A stretch of 64,000 bases of DNA from Bathymodiolus brooksi (lineage: Eukaryota; Mollusca; Bivalvia; Mytilida; Modiolidae), in the NCBI GenBank assembly GCA_963680875.1, contig OY804582.1, positions 51,602,646 to 51,666,645 on the forward strand, read 5' to 3'. A model generated the notes under the pieces. That model had not been told where the DNA came from. It did no database searches and saw only the letters and a program-made list of their open reading frames with translations. The position numbers and the translations under genes were made by a program. The first letter of the stretch is position 1. Every line of letters begins with the position of its first letter. Positions 20,901 through 31,121 of the stretch are shown here, piece after piece.

Positions 20901-23898
20901 CATAGAATGTGCCTCATCCATACAGCCTCCCATGCCAGAATAGTAACCCTCTAATTCTCTGGCTCCTTCATAGAATGTGCCTCATCCATACAGCCTCTCA
21001 TGCCAGAATAGTAACCCTCTAATTCTCTGGCTCCTTCATAGAATGTGCCTCATCCAGACAGCCTCCCATGCCAGAATAGTAACCCTCTAATTCTCTGGCT
21101 CCTTCATAGAATGTGCCTCATCCATACAGCCTCCCATGCCAGAATAGTAACCCTCTAATTCTCTGGCTCCTTCATAGAATGTGCCTCATCCAGACAACCT
21201 CCCATGCCAGAATAGTAACCCTCTAATTCTCTGTCTCCTTCATAGAATGTGTCTCATCCAGACAGCCTCCCATGCCAGAATAGTAACCCTCTAATTCTCT
21301 GGCTACTTCATAGAATGTGCATCATCCATACAGCCTTCCATGCCAGAATAGTAACCCTCTAATTCTCTGGCTCCTTCATAGAATGTGCCTCATCCAGACA
21401 GCCTCCCATGCCAGAATAGTAACCCTCTAATTCTCTGGCTCCTTCATAGAATGTGCCTCATCCATACAGCCTCCCATGCCAGAATAGTAACCCTCTAATT
21501 CTCTGGCTCCTTCATAGAATGTGCCTCATCCATACAGCCTCCCATGCCAGAATAGTAACCCTCTAATTCTCTGGCTCCTTCATAGAATGTGCCTCATCCA
21601 TACAGCCTCACATGCCAGAATAGTAACCCTCTAATTCTCTGGCTCCTTCATAGAATGTGCCTCATCCATACAGCCTCTCATGCCAGAATAGTAACCCTCT
21701 AATTCTCTGGCTCCTTCATAGAATGTGCCTCATCCAGACAGCCTCCCATGCCAGAATAGTAACCCTCTAATTCTCTGGCTCCTTCATAGAATGTGCCTCA
21801 TCCATACAGCCTCCCATGCCAGAATAGTAACCCTCTAATTCTCTGACTCCTTCATAGAATGTGCCTCATCCAGACAACCTCCCATGCCAGAATAGTAACC
21901 CTCTAATTCTCTGTCTCCTTCATAGAATGTGTCTCATCCAGACAGCCTCCCATGCCAGAATAGTAACCCTCTAATTCTCTGGCTACTTCATAGAATGTGC
22001 CTCATCCATACAGCCTTCCATGCCAGAATAGTAACCCTCTAATTCTCTGGCTCCTTCATAGAATGTGCCTCGTCCATACAGCCTCCCATGCCAGAATAGT
22101 AACCCTCTAATTCTCTGGCTCCTTCATAGAATGTGCCTCATCCATACAGCCTCCCATGCCAGAATAGTAACCCTCTAATTCTCTGGCTCCTTCATAGAAT
22201 GTGCCTCATCCATACAGCCTCCCATGCCAGAATAGTAATCCTCTAATTCTCTGGCTCCTTCATAGAATGTGCCTCATCCATACAGCCTCCCATGCCAGAA
22301 TAGTAACCCTCTAATTATCTGGCTCCTTCATAGAATGCGTCTCATCCATACAGCCTCCCATGCCAGAATAGTAATCCTCTAATTCTCTGGCTCCTTCATA
22401 GAATGTGCCTCATCCATATAGCCTCCCATGCCAGAATAGTAACCCTCTAATTCTCTGGCTCCTTCATAGAATGTGCCTCATCCATACAGCCTTCCATGCC
22501 AGAATAGTAACCCTCTAATTCTCTGTCTCCTTCGTAGAATGTGCCTCACCCATACAGCCTCCCATGCCAGAATAGTAATCCTCTAATTCTCTGGCTCCTT
22601 CATAGAATGTGTCTCATCCAGACAGCCTTCCATGCCAGAATAGTAACCCTCTAATTCTCTGGCTCCTTCATAGAATGTGCCTCATCCATACAGCCTCCCA
22701 TGCCAGAATAGTAACCCTCTAATTCTCTGGCTCCTTCATAGAATGTGCCTCATCCATACAGCCTCCCATGCCAGAATAGTAACCCTCTAATTCTCTGGCT
22801 CATTCATAGAATGTGCCTCATCCATACAGCCTTCCATGCCAGAATAATAACCCTCTAATTCTCTGGCTCCTTCATAGAATGTGCCTCATCCAGACAGCCT
22901 CCCATGCCAGAATAGTAACCCTCTAATTCTCTGGCTCCTTCATAGAATGTGCCTCATCCATACAGCCTCCCATGCCAGAATAGTAACCCTCTAATTCTCT
23001 GGCTCCTTCATAGAATGTGCCTCATCCATACAGCCTCCCATGCCAGAATAGTAAACCTCTAATTCTCGGGCTCCTTCATAGAATGTGTCTCATCCATACA
23101 GCCTCCCATGCCAGAATAGTAACCCTCTAATTCTCTGGCTCCTTCATAGAATGTGTCTCATCCATACAGCCTCCCATGCCAGAATAGTAATCCTCTAATT
23201 CTCTGGCTCCTTCATAGAATGTGCCTCATCCATACAGCCTCCCATGCCAGAATAGTAACCCTCTAATTCTCTGGCTCCTTCATAGAATGTGTCTCATCCA
23301 TACAGCCTCCCATGCCAGAATAGTAACCCTCTAATTCTCTGGCTCCTTCATAGAATGTGTCTCATCCAGACAGCCTTCCATGCCAGAATAGTAACCCTCT
23401 AATTCTCTGGCTCCTTCATAGAATGTGCCTCATCCATACAGCCTCCCATGCCAGAATAGTAACCCTCTAATTCTCTGACTCCTTCATAGAATGTGCCTCA
23501 TCCATACAGCCTCCCATGCCAGAATAGTAACCCTCTAATTCTCTGGCTCCTTCATAGAATGTGCCTCATCCAGACAGCCTCCCATGCCAGAATAGTAACC
23601 CTCTAATTCTCTGGCTCCTTCATAGAATGTGCCTCATCCATACAGCCTCCCATGCCAGAATAGTAACCCTCTAATTCTCTGTCTCCTTCATAGAATGTGC
23701 CTCACCCATACAGCCTCCCATGCCAGAATAGTAACCCTCTAATACTCTGGCTCCTTCATAGAATGTGTCTCACCCATACAGCCTCCCATGCCAGAATAGT
23801 AACCCTCTAATTCTCTGTCTCCTTCATAGAATGTGCCTCATCCATACAGCCTTCCATGCCAGAATAGTAACCCTTTAATTCTCTGGCTCCTTCATAGA
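17946..23898. repeat. 68-bp satellite-like array (about 87 copies)
   Basis: The unit contains CAGCCTCCCATGCCAGAATA, then GTAACCCTCTAATTCTCTGG, then CTCCTTCATAGAATGTGCC and TCATCCATA. Copies are mostly over 90 percent alike by eye. A 63-bp variant lacking ATGCC recurs near 19034, 19641 and 20316, that is at 607 and 675 bp spacing (9 and 10 units minus 5). Rare variants GGCTACTTCA (21301, 21981) and CAGACAACCT (21191, 21871) are each 680 bp apart, exactly ten units, so blocks of ten units were duplicated. The array ends in a unit cut off at TTCATAGATG. Stops occur in every frame. Confidence 0.97.
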
Positions 23899-23899
23899 T

Positions 23900-24520
23900 G
23901 TATCTGAGATGTTTTGATGATGATCCATTTTACTAGCTTCTGACAAAATCTATAATCCACCTATTTTGTTATAATCTGTTTTTGTATTTGTTTTTTTTTT
24001 AAAGTATTAAATATATGAGTTTTTTCTGGAACCTAATTGCTCTATATTGACTTTATATATAAAAGGTCAAACATTCTAATCTGTTCATTTCATATGTTGA
24101 ACTAACATATTTACATGTATTGGTATTTGGTCAAATGTGACAATTGGCTGATAGGAAAGTGTCAAGTTTATAATATAATGATTTCTCCCTGTTCATCTGA
24201 TGTTAAAAATAACTTAGGATGGTGTGTAGTAATTAAAGGTGTCAACAGGTACTACATACAGGTAACATCTGTAATCAGCATCAATAAATGTTATTTTAAA
24301 TAAAAAAGATATGAAATTTGTAGTTAAAAAATGTAAGAAAACATGTGTAATTTTGTCATAGATTGAAATTAATCAGAGATAGCTAAAATTGAAAATGTAT
24401 TTAATGGTGTAAAAATTAAAATATTTATAGTATCGTTAAAGCCATGACAACCAAATTTTCTAATATTGATATTAGAACAAAACACTTATATAGATGTACT
24501 AATTTAAAATATTTCTCTAA
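23900..24520. other. AT-rich sequence, no gene seen
   Basis: Nothing recognised. The frame at 24115-24303 has no support beyond being open. Confidence 0.45.
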
Positions 24521-24524
24521 AATT

Positions 24525-24915
24525 CAACTTTTTAGTCCCCCTAATATAAAGGGGTCATGGGAGTTTTTAGTTTCACTAGTAGTTCTTTGCCTGTCCGTGG
24601 GCTGTCACCTGTTAAAATTTTTGTATTTAAAATTTTCTCCTGCAAAATTGCAGATTCAAGTTTGCACAAATTTAAGCCCATGGTATATATATGTGTGTTT
24701 TCTGGATGTTCCAAGGCTTAATATAGGATGCAACAGGATTTTTAAAAAATCTTCATAAAGACTTCAACAAGAAATTGAAATACAACCATATTTGGCATAT
24801 TTGACACAGGGTTCAAGTCTTGGGAGAGTACAATGCAACATATGTTATGATATACAATATGTCAATAAATCTTCTTCTCCATGTGATCAATACAGGATCA
24901 TGTGAGCCTCTAGTT
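24525..24915 (+). repeat. Dispersed repeat fragment beginning TTTTTAGTCCCCCTAATATA
   Basis: Opens with a small hairpin, CCCCCTAATATAAAGGGG, followed by a 'GTTTCACTAGTAGTTC' box. The end has CTTCTTCTCCATGTGATCA and AGGATCATGTGAGCCTCTAG. Fragments of this style are common in bivalve genomes in my recollection. The frame at 24444-24758 crosses it and is not a gene. Confidence 0.35.
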
Positions 24916-25223
24916 TACTTCTAAATTAATTATGCTCTTGGTTTGTTTTTTTCAAATTAAATACTTGTTAAACAGCATTGAGGTTCAATATTTAAACTAT
25001 ATAACTACCTGTCAAAACATTAAAAATTAATGTGTTAGTATTTATAAGACTACTTCACTCATACTTGATTTTCTTGTTGATAACCTCACATCTATACACC
25101 AAATAACATGAAAATGACAAAGATGTCCATGCCCAGATGTAGCTTTAATCGGCAAAAGGTATAGAAAAGCACTTAACAACAGACTAGGGGCTGTTTCACA
25201 CACGTTTTAAGGTATGAGTTATT
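24916..25223. other. AT-rich spacer, nothing recognised
   Basis: No feature seen between the dispersed repeat and the 86-bp array. Confidence 0.4.
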
Positions 25224-26058
25224 GTGTCTAAGTGTAAAGTTGGATAGTCTCTCAAGTTCATCAACATCCATATCCTTTCTTACTACAAGCTGTTCTTTTA
25301 CTTTACTTTGTGTCTAAGTGTAAAGTTGGATAGTCTCTCATGTTCATCAACATCCATATCCTTTCTTACTACAAGCTGTTCTTTTACTTTACTTTGTGTC
25401 TAAGTGTAAAGTTGGATAGTCTCTCATGTTCATCAACATCCATATCCTTTCTTACTACAAGCTTTTTTTTACTTTACTTTGTGTGTATGTGTAAAGTTGG
25501 ATAGTCTCTCAAGTTCATCAACATCCATATCCTTTCTTACTACAAGTTGTTCTTTTACTTTACTTTGTGTCAAAGTGTAAAGTTGGATAGTCTCTCAAGT
25601 TCATCAACATCCATATCCTTTCTTACTACAAGCTGTTCTTTTACTTTACTTTGTGTCTAAGTGTAAAGTTGGATAGTCTCTCATGTTCATCAACATCCAT
25701 ATCCTTTCTTACTACAAGCTGTTCTTTTACTTTACTTTGTGTCTAAGTGTAAAGTTGGATAGTCTCTCATGTTCATCAACATCCATATCCTTTCTTACTA
25801 CAAGTTGTTCTTTTACTTTACTTTGTGTCTAAGTGTAAAGTTGGATAGTCTCTCATGTTCATCAACATCCATATCCTTTCTTACTACAAGCTGTTTCTTT
25901 ACTTTACTTTGTGTGTATGTGTAAAGTTGGATAGTCTCTCATGTTCATTAACATCCATATCCTTTCTTACTACAACCTGTTTCTTTACTTTACTGTGTGT
26001 CTAAGTGTAAAGTTGGATAGTCTCTCATGTTCATTAACATCCATATCCTTTCTTACTA
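25224..26058. repeat. Minisatellite array, 86-bp unit (about 9.7 copies)
   Basis: The unit runs GTGTCTAAGTGTAAAGTTGG, ATAGTCTCTCATGTTCATCA, ACATCCATATCCTTTCTTAC, TACAAGCTGTTCTTTTACTT, TACTTT. The right end is cut within CCTTTCTTACTA and abuts the dispersed repeat at 26059 with no spacer. That repeat either inserted at the array edge or set its boundary. No coding potential. Confidence 0.95.
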
Positions 26059-26378
26059 ATTATGTCTTCCCTTCAAACGAAGGGAGACATATTGTTTTAG
26101 TCTGATTTTTTCTTCCGCTTCTTCTTCCACTTCTGCCGCTTCTTCTGCTTCTTCTCAGTGAAGCTTGTCCGGACCATAACATTTTTGTCTTTCGAGATAG
26201 GTCAATTTTATTTGGTATGGGTGCATGACCATAAGGCAGTGTGTCACGTACCATAATGACCTTCATGGGACCTTGACCTTTGACCTCAAGGTCAAATAAT
26301 TGTTTTTTAAATAGTATCATTCAACTCATAATGTGTAACTTATTGTTGTACAGATGGCCGCATTAAGGGGAGACATAA
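26059..26378. mobile_element. Dispersed repeat with GAAGGGAGACAT ends and nuclear-receptor half sites
   Basis: The left end is a hairpin, ATGTCTTCCCTTC and GAAGGGAGACAT around a short loop (26062-26090). The right end is AAGGGGAGACATAAG. Inside are an imperfect CTT run, TGTGTCACGTACCATAATGA and TGACCTTTGACCTCAAGGTC. The last contains a DR1 arrangement at 26274-26286 and another AGGTCA at 26289-26294. I recall this as a very abundant bivalve repeat (unverified). Its minus-strand frame (26060-26320), rich in Arg and Ser, comes from the CTT run and is not a gene. Confidence 0.65.
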
Positions 26379-26379
26379 G

Positions 26380-27465
26380 TTTTAGGTATCTAAAACAGTT
26401 CTTCCTAGTTCACATTTCTTTTTCCATGTTAATGTATTTTATTTCAGTCGCTGATTAAAATGTTACATACATGTATTTAACTGGTAGTGTTGTATTATAC
26501 ACATTATGACACCCACATTGAAATGCACTCAGCTTTGCATGACAAAGTATTATTTTATCCTAAGTTTAGCAATGTTGTCAAAAACATCACCTGAAGTAAT
26601 TTTCTGGTTCAATACTCAGAAATCTATCTTTGTATTTGTCTCATAGGTATGTTTTATTAATCAATGACACATGTAAATTATTTAACTGTTGTATTGTAAA
26701 ATGTAATAGTTATCCATGTATCTTAAATGTTTCTTTAAGTATACAGAGATAAAGATCAAATTTAATTGATATCACAAATATCTAAAGATTTGTTATCTAT
26801 TTAAATGAGTCAAGTTTGGCAATTCTTTGACTCTTTTTTTTAATTTTGTTGTCTACAAACCTCAAAGTGACACAAATCGGTAGGTTACAACAGTACGGAT
26901 TGCACGAGCATGGTTTGATCTTTCTTACAGAAACAATTGATTTATTGAAGATGTTCCGAACTTTGGTTTGATACGGTAAAGAAAAAAGTTACGGTTGACA
27001 CAACTTAAGATTAAGTGATTAACTAATATCTAATAACTAATTTATACGGGAGTTCCCAGGTCACTTCTTCCATTGATTTTACGGTGATCTTAGATAGATA
27101 ATATTTACTACTCTGATACATTTCTAAATATTGAATTGTATTCGTGAATAAATGTTTGAGGAAATTCTTGATGATTCATTTGAAAGGAATAGTGGGATTA
27201 TTTTTGAATAGTATGGAATTTTAGCACCATAAAGATTTCAAGGTAACCTATTACTTGTGCTGAGGAAAATGAGTAACTATTTTTTTTAGTGATAGTAATA
27301 ATATTGAGTCATTTAAAATTCTGTTGAAATTGAAAAAAACAACAGTGTAATCTTGAAATTGAATAACAAATTTGATTGATTCAGTTATGTTTCAAGACAA
27401 ATATATCAGTTTCCTACAAAGAAACAAAGTATTTTCTCAGCTGTCTCTTTGAAGAAAATGACTTC
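26380..27465. other. AT-rich sequence with one weak exon-like segment
   Basis: After TTTGATCTTTCTTACAG at 26914-26930, a phase-1 frame reads TIDLLKMFRTLV and stops. Too short to call. Otherwise nothing recognised. Confidence 0.35.
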
Positions 27466-27476
27466 CATTTATAGTA

Positions 27477-27744
27477 GGAACTGTCGTTGTCATGATCGTA
27501 TGGTAGTTGTATTTACAACTACCTGTGCAATCAGTGCCTATCACCACTAAAGTTGTGAGTTCGAACCCCATTCTTGGTGAGGTGTACTCAATATAACATT
27601 ATGTGATAAAGTTTGTGAATGACTTGTGGCAGGTCGGTGGTTTTCTCTGGGCACTCCGGTTTCCTCCATCAATAAAACTGACCGCCACGATAGAACTGAA
27701 ATATTGTTGAAAATGGCATTAAACACCATAAACCTAACCAAAAT
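27477..27744 (+). mobile_element. Family-1 SINE, full-length, with 10-bp target duplication
   Basis: Head GTCGTTGTCATGATCGTATG, B-box GAGTTCGAACCCC (27558-27570), body GGCAGGTCGGTGGTTTTCTC and AATAAAACTGACCGCC, tail GAAATATTGTTGAAAATGGC and TAAACACCATAAACC. ATTTATAGTA flanks it at 27467-27476 and 27745-27754. The minus-strand frame 27547-27741 is a shadow of this element. Confidence 0.85.
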
Positions 27745-27759
27745 ATTTATAGTAAGTTA

Positions 27760-28009
27760 CATTTAGCTATATTGGTTTGGCAGTCTGTGTCAATGTATTG
27801 TATACACAGACTTACTAAGTTGTCACTTGTAATATGTTTACTTAACTTGTACTGTATTAAGTTGTCAGTATAGACAATCAATTTAGAGAATAATTTTTTT
27901 TTTTTGGAAGAGTTATTCCCCATTTTTAAAGTCGTCATTTTGGCTTTACAGGACCTGATCATGTATATAGATCAAAATAAATGGCCATCAAGGAGATAAA
28001 TATTACCTT
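27760..28009. other. AT-rich spacer, no gene seen
   Basis: The minus-strand frame at 27747-27962 has no recognisable motif. Nothing else seen. Confidence 0.35.
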
Positions 28010-28039
28010 GTGACAAGGAGAATTTGTCAATTGTAATTA

Positions 28040-28262
28040 TTATTAAAACTAAGGTTCTCCTCCCTCAAGTATAGGTCATGACCTTAGCCGATTTTGGCAA
28101 TCCTGTTTAGGTCCTTTGATTTACTTGTTCTCCAAACTTTTTATATTAAATGGCTTTCTAACCTTTCAACTTTGACCGTCCCTGATGAAGGTTATTCCAG
28201 AAACGCTTCATGTGCACAGAATTAGATATTTACGTTTTAATTTTTATACAAAATTAAATTTC
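28040..28262 (+). mobile_element. Retrozyme-like or Penelope-like repeat with hammerhead core, copy A
   Basis: Contains ACCTTAGCCGATTTTGGCAA, ATGGCTTTCTAACC, TTCAACTTTGACC and then CCTGATGAAGG and CCAGAAACGC. Downstream is AGAATTAGATATTTACG. The box order matches, from memory, a repeat abundant in Mytilus (ACCTTAGCCGTATTTGGC, then TTTGGCTTTATAA, then CACTGATGAG and GACGAAACGC). That repeat carries a hammerhead ribozyme core. Metazoan retrozymes and Penelope-like elements with small hammerheads are published families. A second, more decayed copy lies at 61915-62125. Single units here, not tandem dimers. Confidence 0.5.
28182..28204 (+). ncRNA. Hammerhead-ribozyme-like conserved core (probably decayed)
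   Basis: CTGATGA (28182-28188), an 11-nt stem II/loop region AGGTTATTCCA, and GAAAC (28200-28204) match the order of the invariant hammerhead segments CUGAUGA, stem II, GAAA. Stem II can form only two G-C pairs, with an A-A mismatch at its base. A convincing stem III, NUH cleavage triplet and stem I partner are not evident downstream (GCTTCATGTGCAC). I see a conserved core but not an intact fold. Confidence 0.35.
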
Positions 28263-28270
28263 AATGATAA

Positions 28271-28555
28271 TGTTTTTTTTCTATCTGTCTAGAAGCAGGT
28301 GTAGCAATATTAAATGTGTACAGAGATAAAGTCCATAAAGTATATAAAGATGATGTATACAATGCCATTTTACTAAACATAAAATACTATATATATACAA
28401 ACAGATGTCTGAAGAAAAAATTATCCTTTCATTCGCTTAAAGCCTGTTTGATAAATTTATATAAAACTGAAAAAATGATTGCTGTCCGAAATCAAAGAAT
28501 TGCAGAATTTCAATTACATTGGAGTACTTTTGAAAAACTGTTTGAGGATTGTTGA
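28271..28555 (+). pseudogene. Fragment of a non-LTR retrotransposon reverse transcriptase C-terminus
   Basis: A frame open from 28271 to a TGA at 28553-28555 ends AVRNQRIAEFQLHWSTFEKL. The Ile/Tyr-rich NIKYYIYTNRCLKKK segment, then a Lys-rich stretch and a final 'W..FE.LF', resemble the extreme C-terminal tails of L1/Tx1-type ORF2 proteins as I know them. No catalytic reverse-transcriptase motif is present and there is an in-frame stop upstream (28268-28270), so it is a broken 3' remnant. Family placement is by resemblance only. Confidence 0.4.
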
Positions 28556-29310
28556 CATATTTTTTATTCTTATGTAAATTCCCTTTCCATAGAGACACCA
28601 TTAAATATTAACTGATATAGTCTATCTAAATATACTTTTCTTGTTTATATTTACTATACTATAGTATACTTTATAGTATACTCATTACGGGATAAATAAA
28701 ACAATATGAATGTTTGATCCATCCAAATAATACTTTTGTATATCTGGTACAGTGGTATAGTCCAATTGATTGTTTGCACCAGGCCAGACCATAAAGGTTT
28801 TACATATGAATGCCAATATAAAGTACAATCTCATCTTCTCAATGTCTCTTTTTTTTTCTTTTTAAAAATACACTAAAATTCTTATCTATTTTTTTTCCTA
28901 ATTATACAAAAAAAAAAATTATCACATATATCAATAGTAAACAATTTTAAACTCTGCGAAATACCTCTTTTCTCATCTTTTATATTCTAAAAAAAAAAAA
29001 CAACCTCCACTGCAATATACATATGATTATATATTGGAAAAGATTGTAAGAAGATTTAATTGTACTTTACTATATAGATTGTATGATGTTTTATATGTTA
29101 TTATATTATTGTACTCTATTCTGTATTGATGTACTTCTAAATATCAAAGAACTTGTTGTACCAGATTTACTTATTGTAAAAGAAAGTTTTTAATTTAATT
29201 TCAGTTTTAAATGTATTTTGTAACATTAAATACGCATTTTTCCTTTGATGTTTTTATGCAGTAATCAACTTAAAAATAGTGAACTTTTACAAACCATGGT
29301 CTAACATGAA
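28556..29310. other. Very AT-rich sequence, nothing recognised
   Basis: May include the 3' untranslated remainder of the retrotransposon fragment. Poly(A/T) runs at 28905-28918 and 28990-29000. No gene seen. Confidence 0.4.
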
Positions 29311-29319
29311 GATCTTGAT

Positions 29320-29410
29320 GTTATTCCATGATTTTGACGTCATAGATCTGTTATTCCATGATTTTGACGTCATAGGATCTGTTATTCCATGATTTTGACG
29401 TCATAGATCT
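29320..29410. repeat. Triplicated 30-bp unit, each with a TGACGTCA palindrome
   Basis: Three near-identical units (GTTATTCCATGATTTTGACG then TCATAGATCT) start at 29320, 29350 and 29381. Each contains TGACGTCA, the full cAMP-response-element palindrome, at 29335-29342, 29365-29372 and 29396-29403. The middle unit has one extra G. Regulatory activity is not shown. Confidence 0.9.
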
Positions 29411-29439
29411 ATCAATCATGTAATTTCTGTTACAAACCA

Positions 29440-29538
29440 TATATACCATGGATCTTACTCATGAAATTATTTAAACCAACTCATCCTTCGGATTCGTTGG
29501 TTTAAATAGGTTAATTCGTAAGATCCATGGTATATATA
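29440..29538. repeat. Long palindrome (fold-back element), about 99 bp
   Basis: The left arm TATATACCATGGATCTTA..TTTAAACCAAC (29440-29480) is mirrored by GTTGGTTTAAA..TAAGATCCATGGTATATA (29496-29538). The centre, ATCC TTC GGAT, forms its own hairpin. Nearly the whole segment can pair with itself, suggesting a fold-back MITE or a strong cruciform. Confidence 0.85.
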
Positions 29539-29639
29539 ATACATATGTCATGAAAATTGAAATGAGTAAACCACACTTGTCATATTGTCCTCCCTATACA
29601 GTGTATTTCATTTCAGGAAGAAATGTTTTCCTTGTAGTT

Positions 29640-29908
29640 TTAGTTTAGTTTAAACATATTTTTATTTGCTAAATATAACAAATAGGGATCGAACACAAGT
29701 TTTTCCAACTTATGAAGTATTCTCCCGAATACAATTATTTACAATATGTAGTAGCATGCGCAATGAAATGATATAATATGTATATAATATGCATAGAGAT
29801 AAATAAACACAGAATGATTATATACAAAAACATGGGTAGAGACAATATAAGAAAGAAAAGAAATGAGAATAAATACTTTTGGAGATGTGCGTTGGTTCTT
29901 TAGATCAG
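29640..29908 (-). mobile_element. Probable 3' untranslated end of a LINE (minus strand)
   Basis: Lies downstream, in the minus direction, of the reverse-transcriptase tail fragment at 29909-30226. It includes AATAGGGATCGAACACAAG and CTCCCGAATACAATTATTTA. End not defined precisely. Inferred from position. Confidence 0.35.
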
Positions 29909-30226
29909 TTAGACAATTGTAAATCTTTTCGAGTCTTTAATATATTTAAAAGCATGTTTATAAATAGTTGTATTTTCTTGATATGTTAGGAGATCACTTC
30001 CTTTTGTCAGTAGATTTACATCAATATTAATGTTAGAAGGTAGCCAATTAAGACTATCAAATAATATTTCCCTATTATCTGTATATTTATCACAATCAAA
30101 AAAGAAATGGTGAGAATTTTCACATGGTGTGCCACAGTTACAGGAAGCATTTGATAAAATTTTAACTTTACATAAATCGTAATTTCCTTGTAGTATGACA
30201 TGCCTCATACACTGATATGCAAACCA
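29909..30226 (-). pseudogene. LINE reverse-transcriptase C-terminal Cys/His domain fragment
   Basis: The minus-strand frame, open from a TAG at 30227-30229, contains a CxCGxxCExxxHHFFFxC cluster (residues near CNCGTPCENSHHFFFDCDKY). This is the zinc-knuckle-like C-terminal motif found in many non-LTR retrotransposon polymerases, followed by 'R.ILFDSLNWLP'. The conserved 'LQGNYDLC' part sits before the motif as expected. The polymerase core is missing, so it is a 5'-truncated relic. A second open stretch upstream (about 30230-30350) in another frame may be its frameshifted continuation. Confidence 0.6.
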
Positions 30227-30349
30227 CTATCTGTTGTGGTTTGACGTTTTTTAATGTTTGTCATGATATTAATCTCCATGTTCTTCCGTTGGTGTACAAG
30301 GCTAGGCATATACTTTGTTTTTTCTAAATTCCATAAGATATCATCAGAT

Positions 30350-30770
30350 AAAATATATAGATGACTGTGAAGTCACACTCGGATCAAAATCAACTCATTT
30401 TTCATAAATGGATTAAGTTTACATCTAATTATTTGTTTGTGTCCACCTGGGTGATTTTCAAAGTGAAACATGCCATGTATAAATGAAATAATTAATTTCT
30501 GAATAAGACTAACTGTGCTCATATAGCTGACCTCGCGACAAGTGCAGTGATAGATTACAGTGAACTAAGCCGAAAACCCACGTTAATTGAATTAATAACC
30601 GCAACATTTAGTCAAGCGATGTTCTTTTCACATGCAGTTAGTGAAGAATTTGAATGACACGTATTAAGTTTATTACTTTCAAGTGCGAATTTGTAATTGT
30701 TTATCTTTAAAATCAAAAGTAGACTATGATTTATTACAAACAAAAACTTACAGTATTGAGACTATTAATA
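30350..30770. repeat. Less AT-rich block, possible dispersed repeat
   Basis: Contains GTGTCCACCTGGGTGATTTT, AAAGTGAAACATGCCATG and GCTGACCTCGCGACAAGTGC. I have a vague recollection of similar boxes in mussel repeats. No frame or hairpin that explains it. Confidence 0.25.
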
Positions 30771-30788
30771 CAAGACACTTTGCAGTCC

Positions 30789-30852
30789 TCACAATGAACA
30801 CCAGTCCTCTGGTCCAAGACTCACGATGAACACCAGTCCTCTGGTCCAAGAC
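30789..30852. repeat. Two tandem 32-bp units
   Basis: TCACAATGAACACCAGTCCT, then CTGGTCCAAGAC, is repeated with a single A/G difference. Recent duplication. Confidence 0.85.
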
Positions 30853-31034
30853 CAGTAAAACTTTGTTCATACCAGTAATTTTTTTCAGTTTTTATTTAGA
30901 TATATACCGGTATATAAGATAAACTATAGAATTTGATTCGGTCCAGTAAATTCAAATTTTCATTTCGAGGACTGCCTTGTACTCCAATTTAACTGTTTCT
31001 ATCTGTTGAGATATGAATACAGGACATTGTATAT

Positions 31035-31121
31035 GCCATTCCTACTTTATCTATGTAATAAGACAAACAAACAACAGTGTATACCCTATTTCACCTGTAT
31101 CTATATGGACTGATGCAGGAC
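31035..31121. repeat. Decayed left edge of the 50-bp array
   Basis: Two diverged 50-bp-spaced units are visible, with boxes CATTCCTACTTTATCTATG and TTTCACCTGTATCTATATGG. These echo the array's TCTACTGTATCTAATGA. They lack the homogeneity of the core. Confidence 0.55.

Noticed and set aside
17946..23898. CRISPR-like array
   Set aside because: Head-to-tail repeat units with no unique spacers, in an animal-like genome.
26060..26320. Arg/Ser-rich minus-strand frame
   Set aside because: Product of the imperfect CTT run inside a dispersed repeat.
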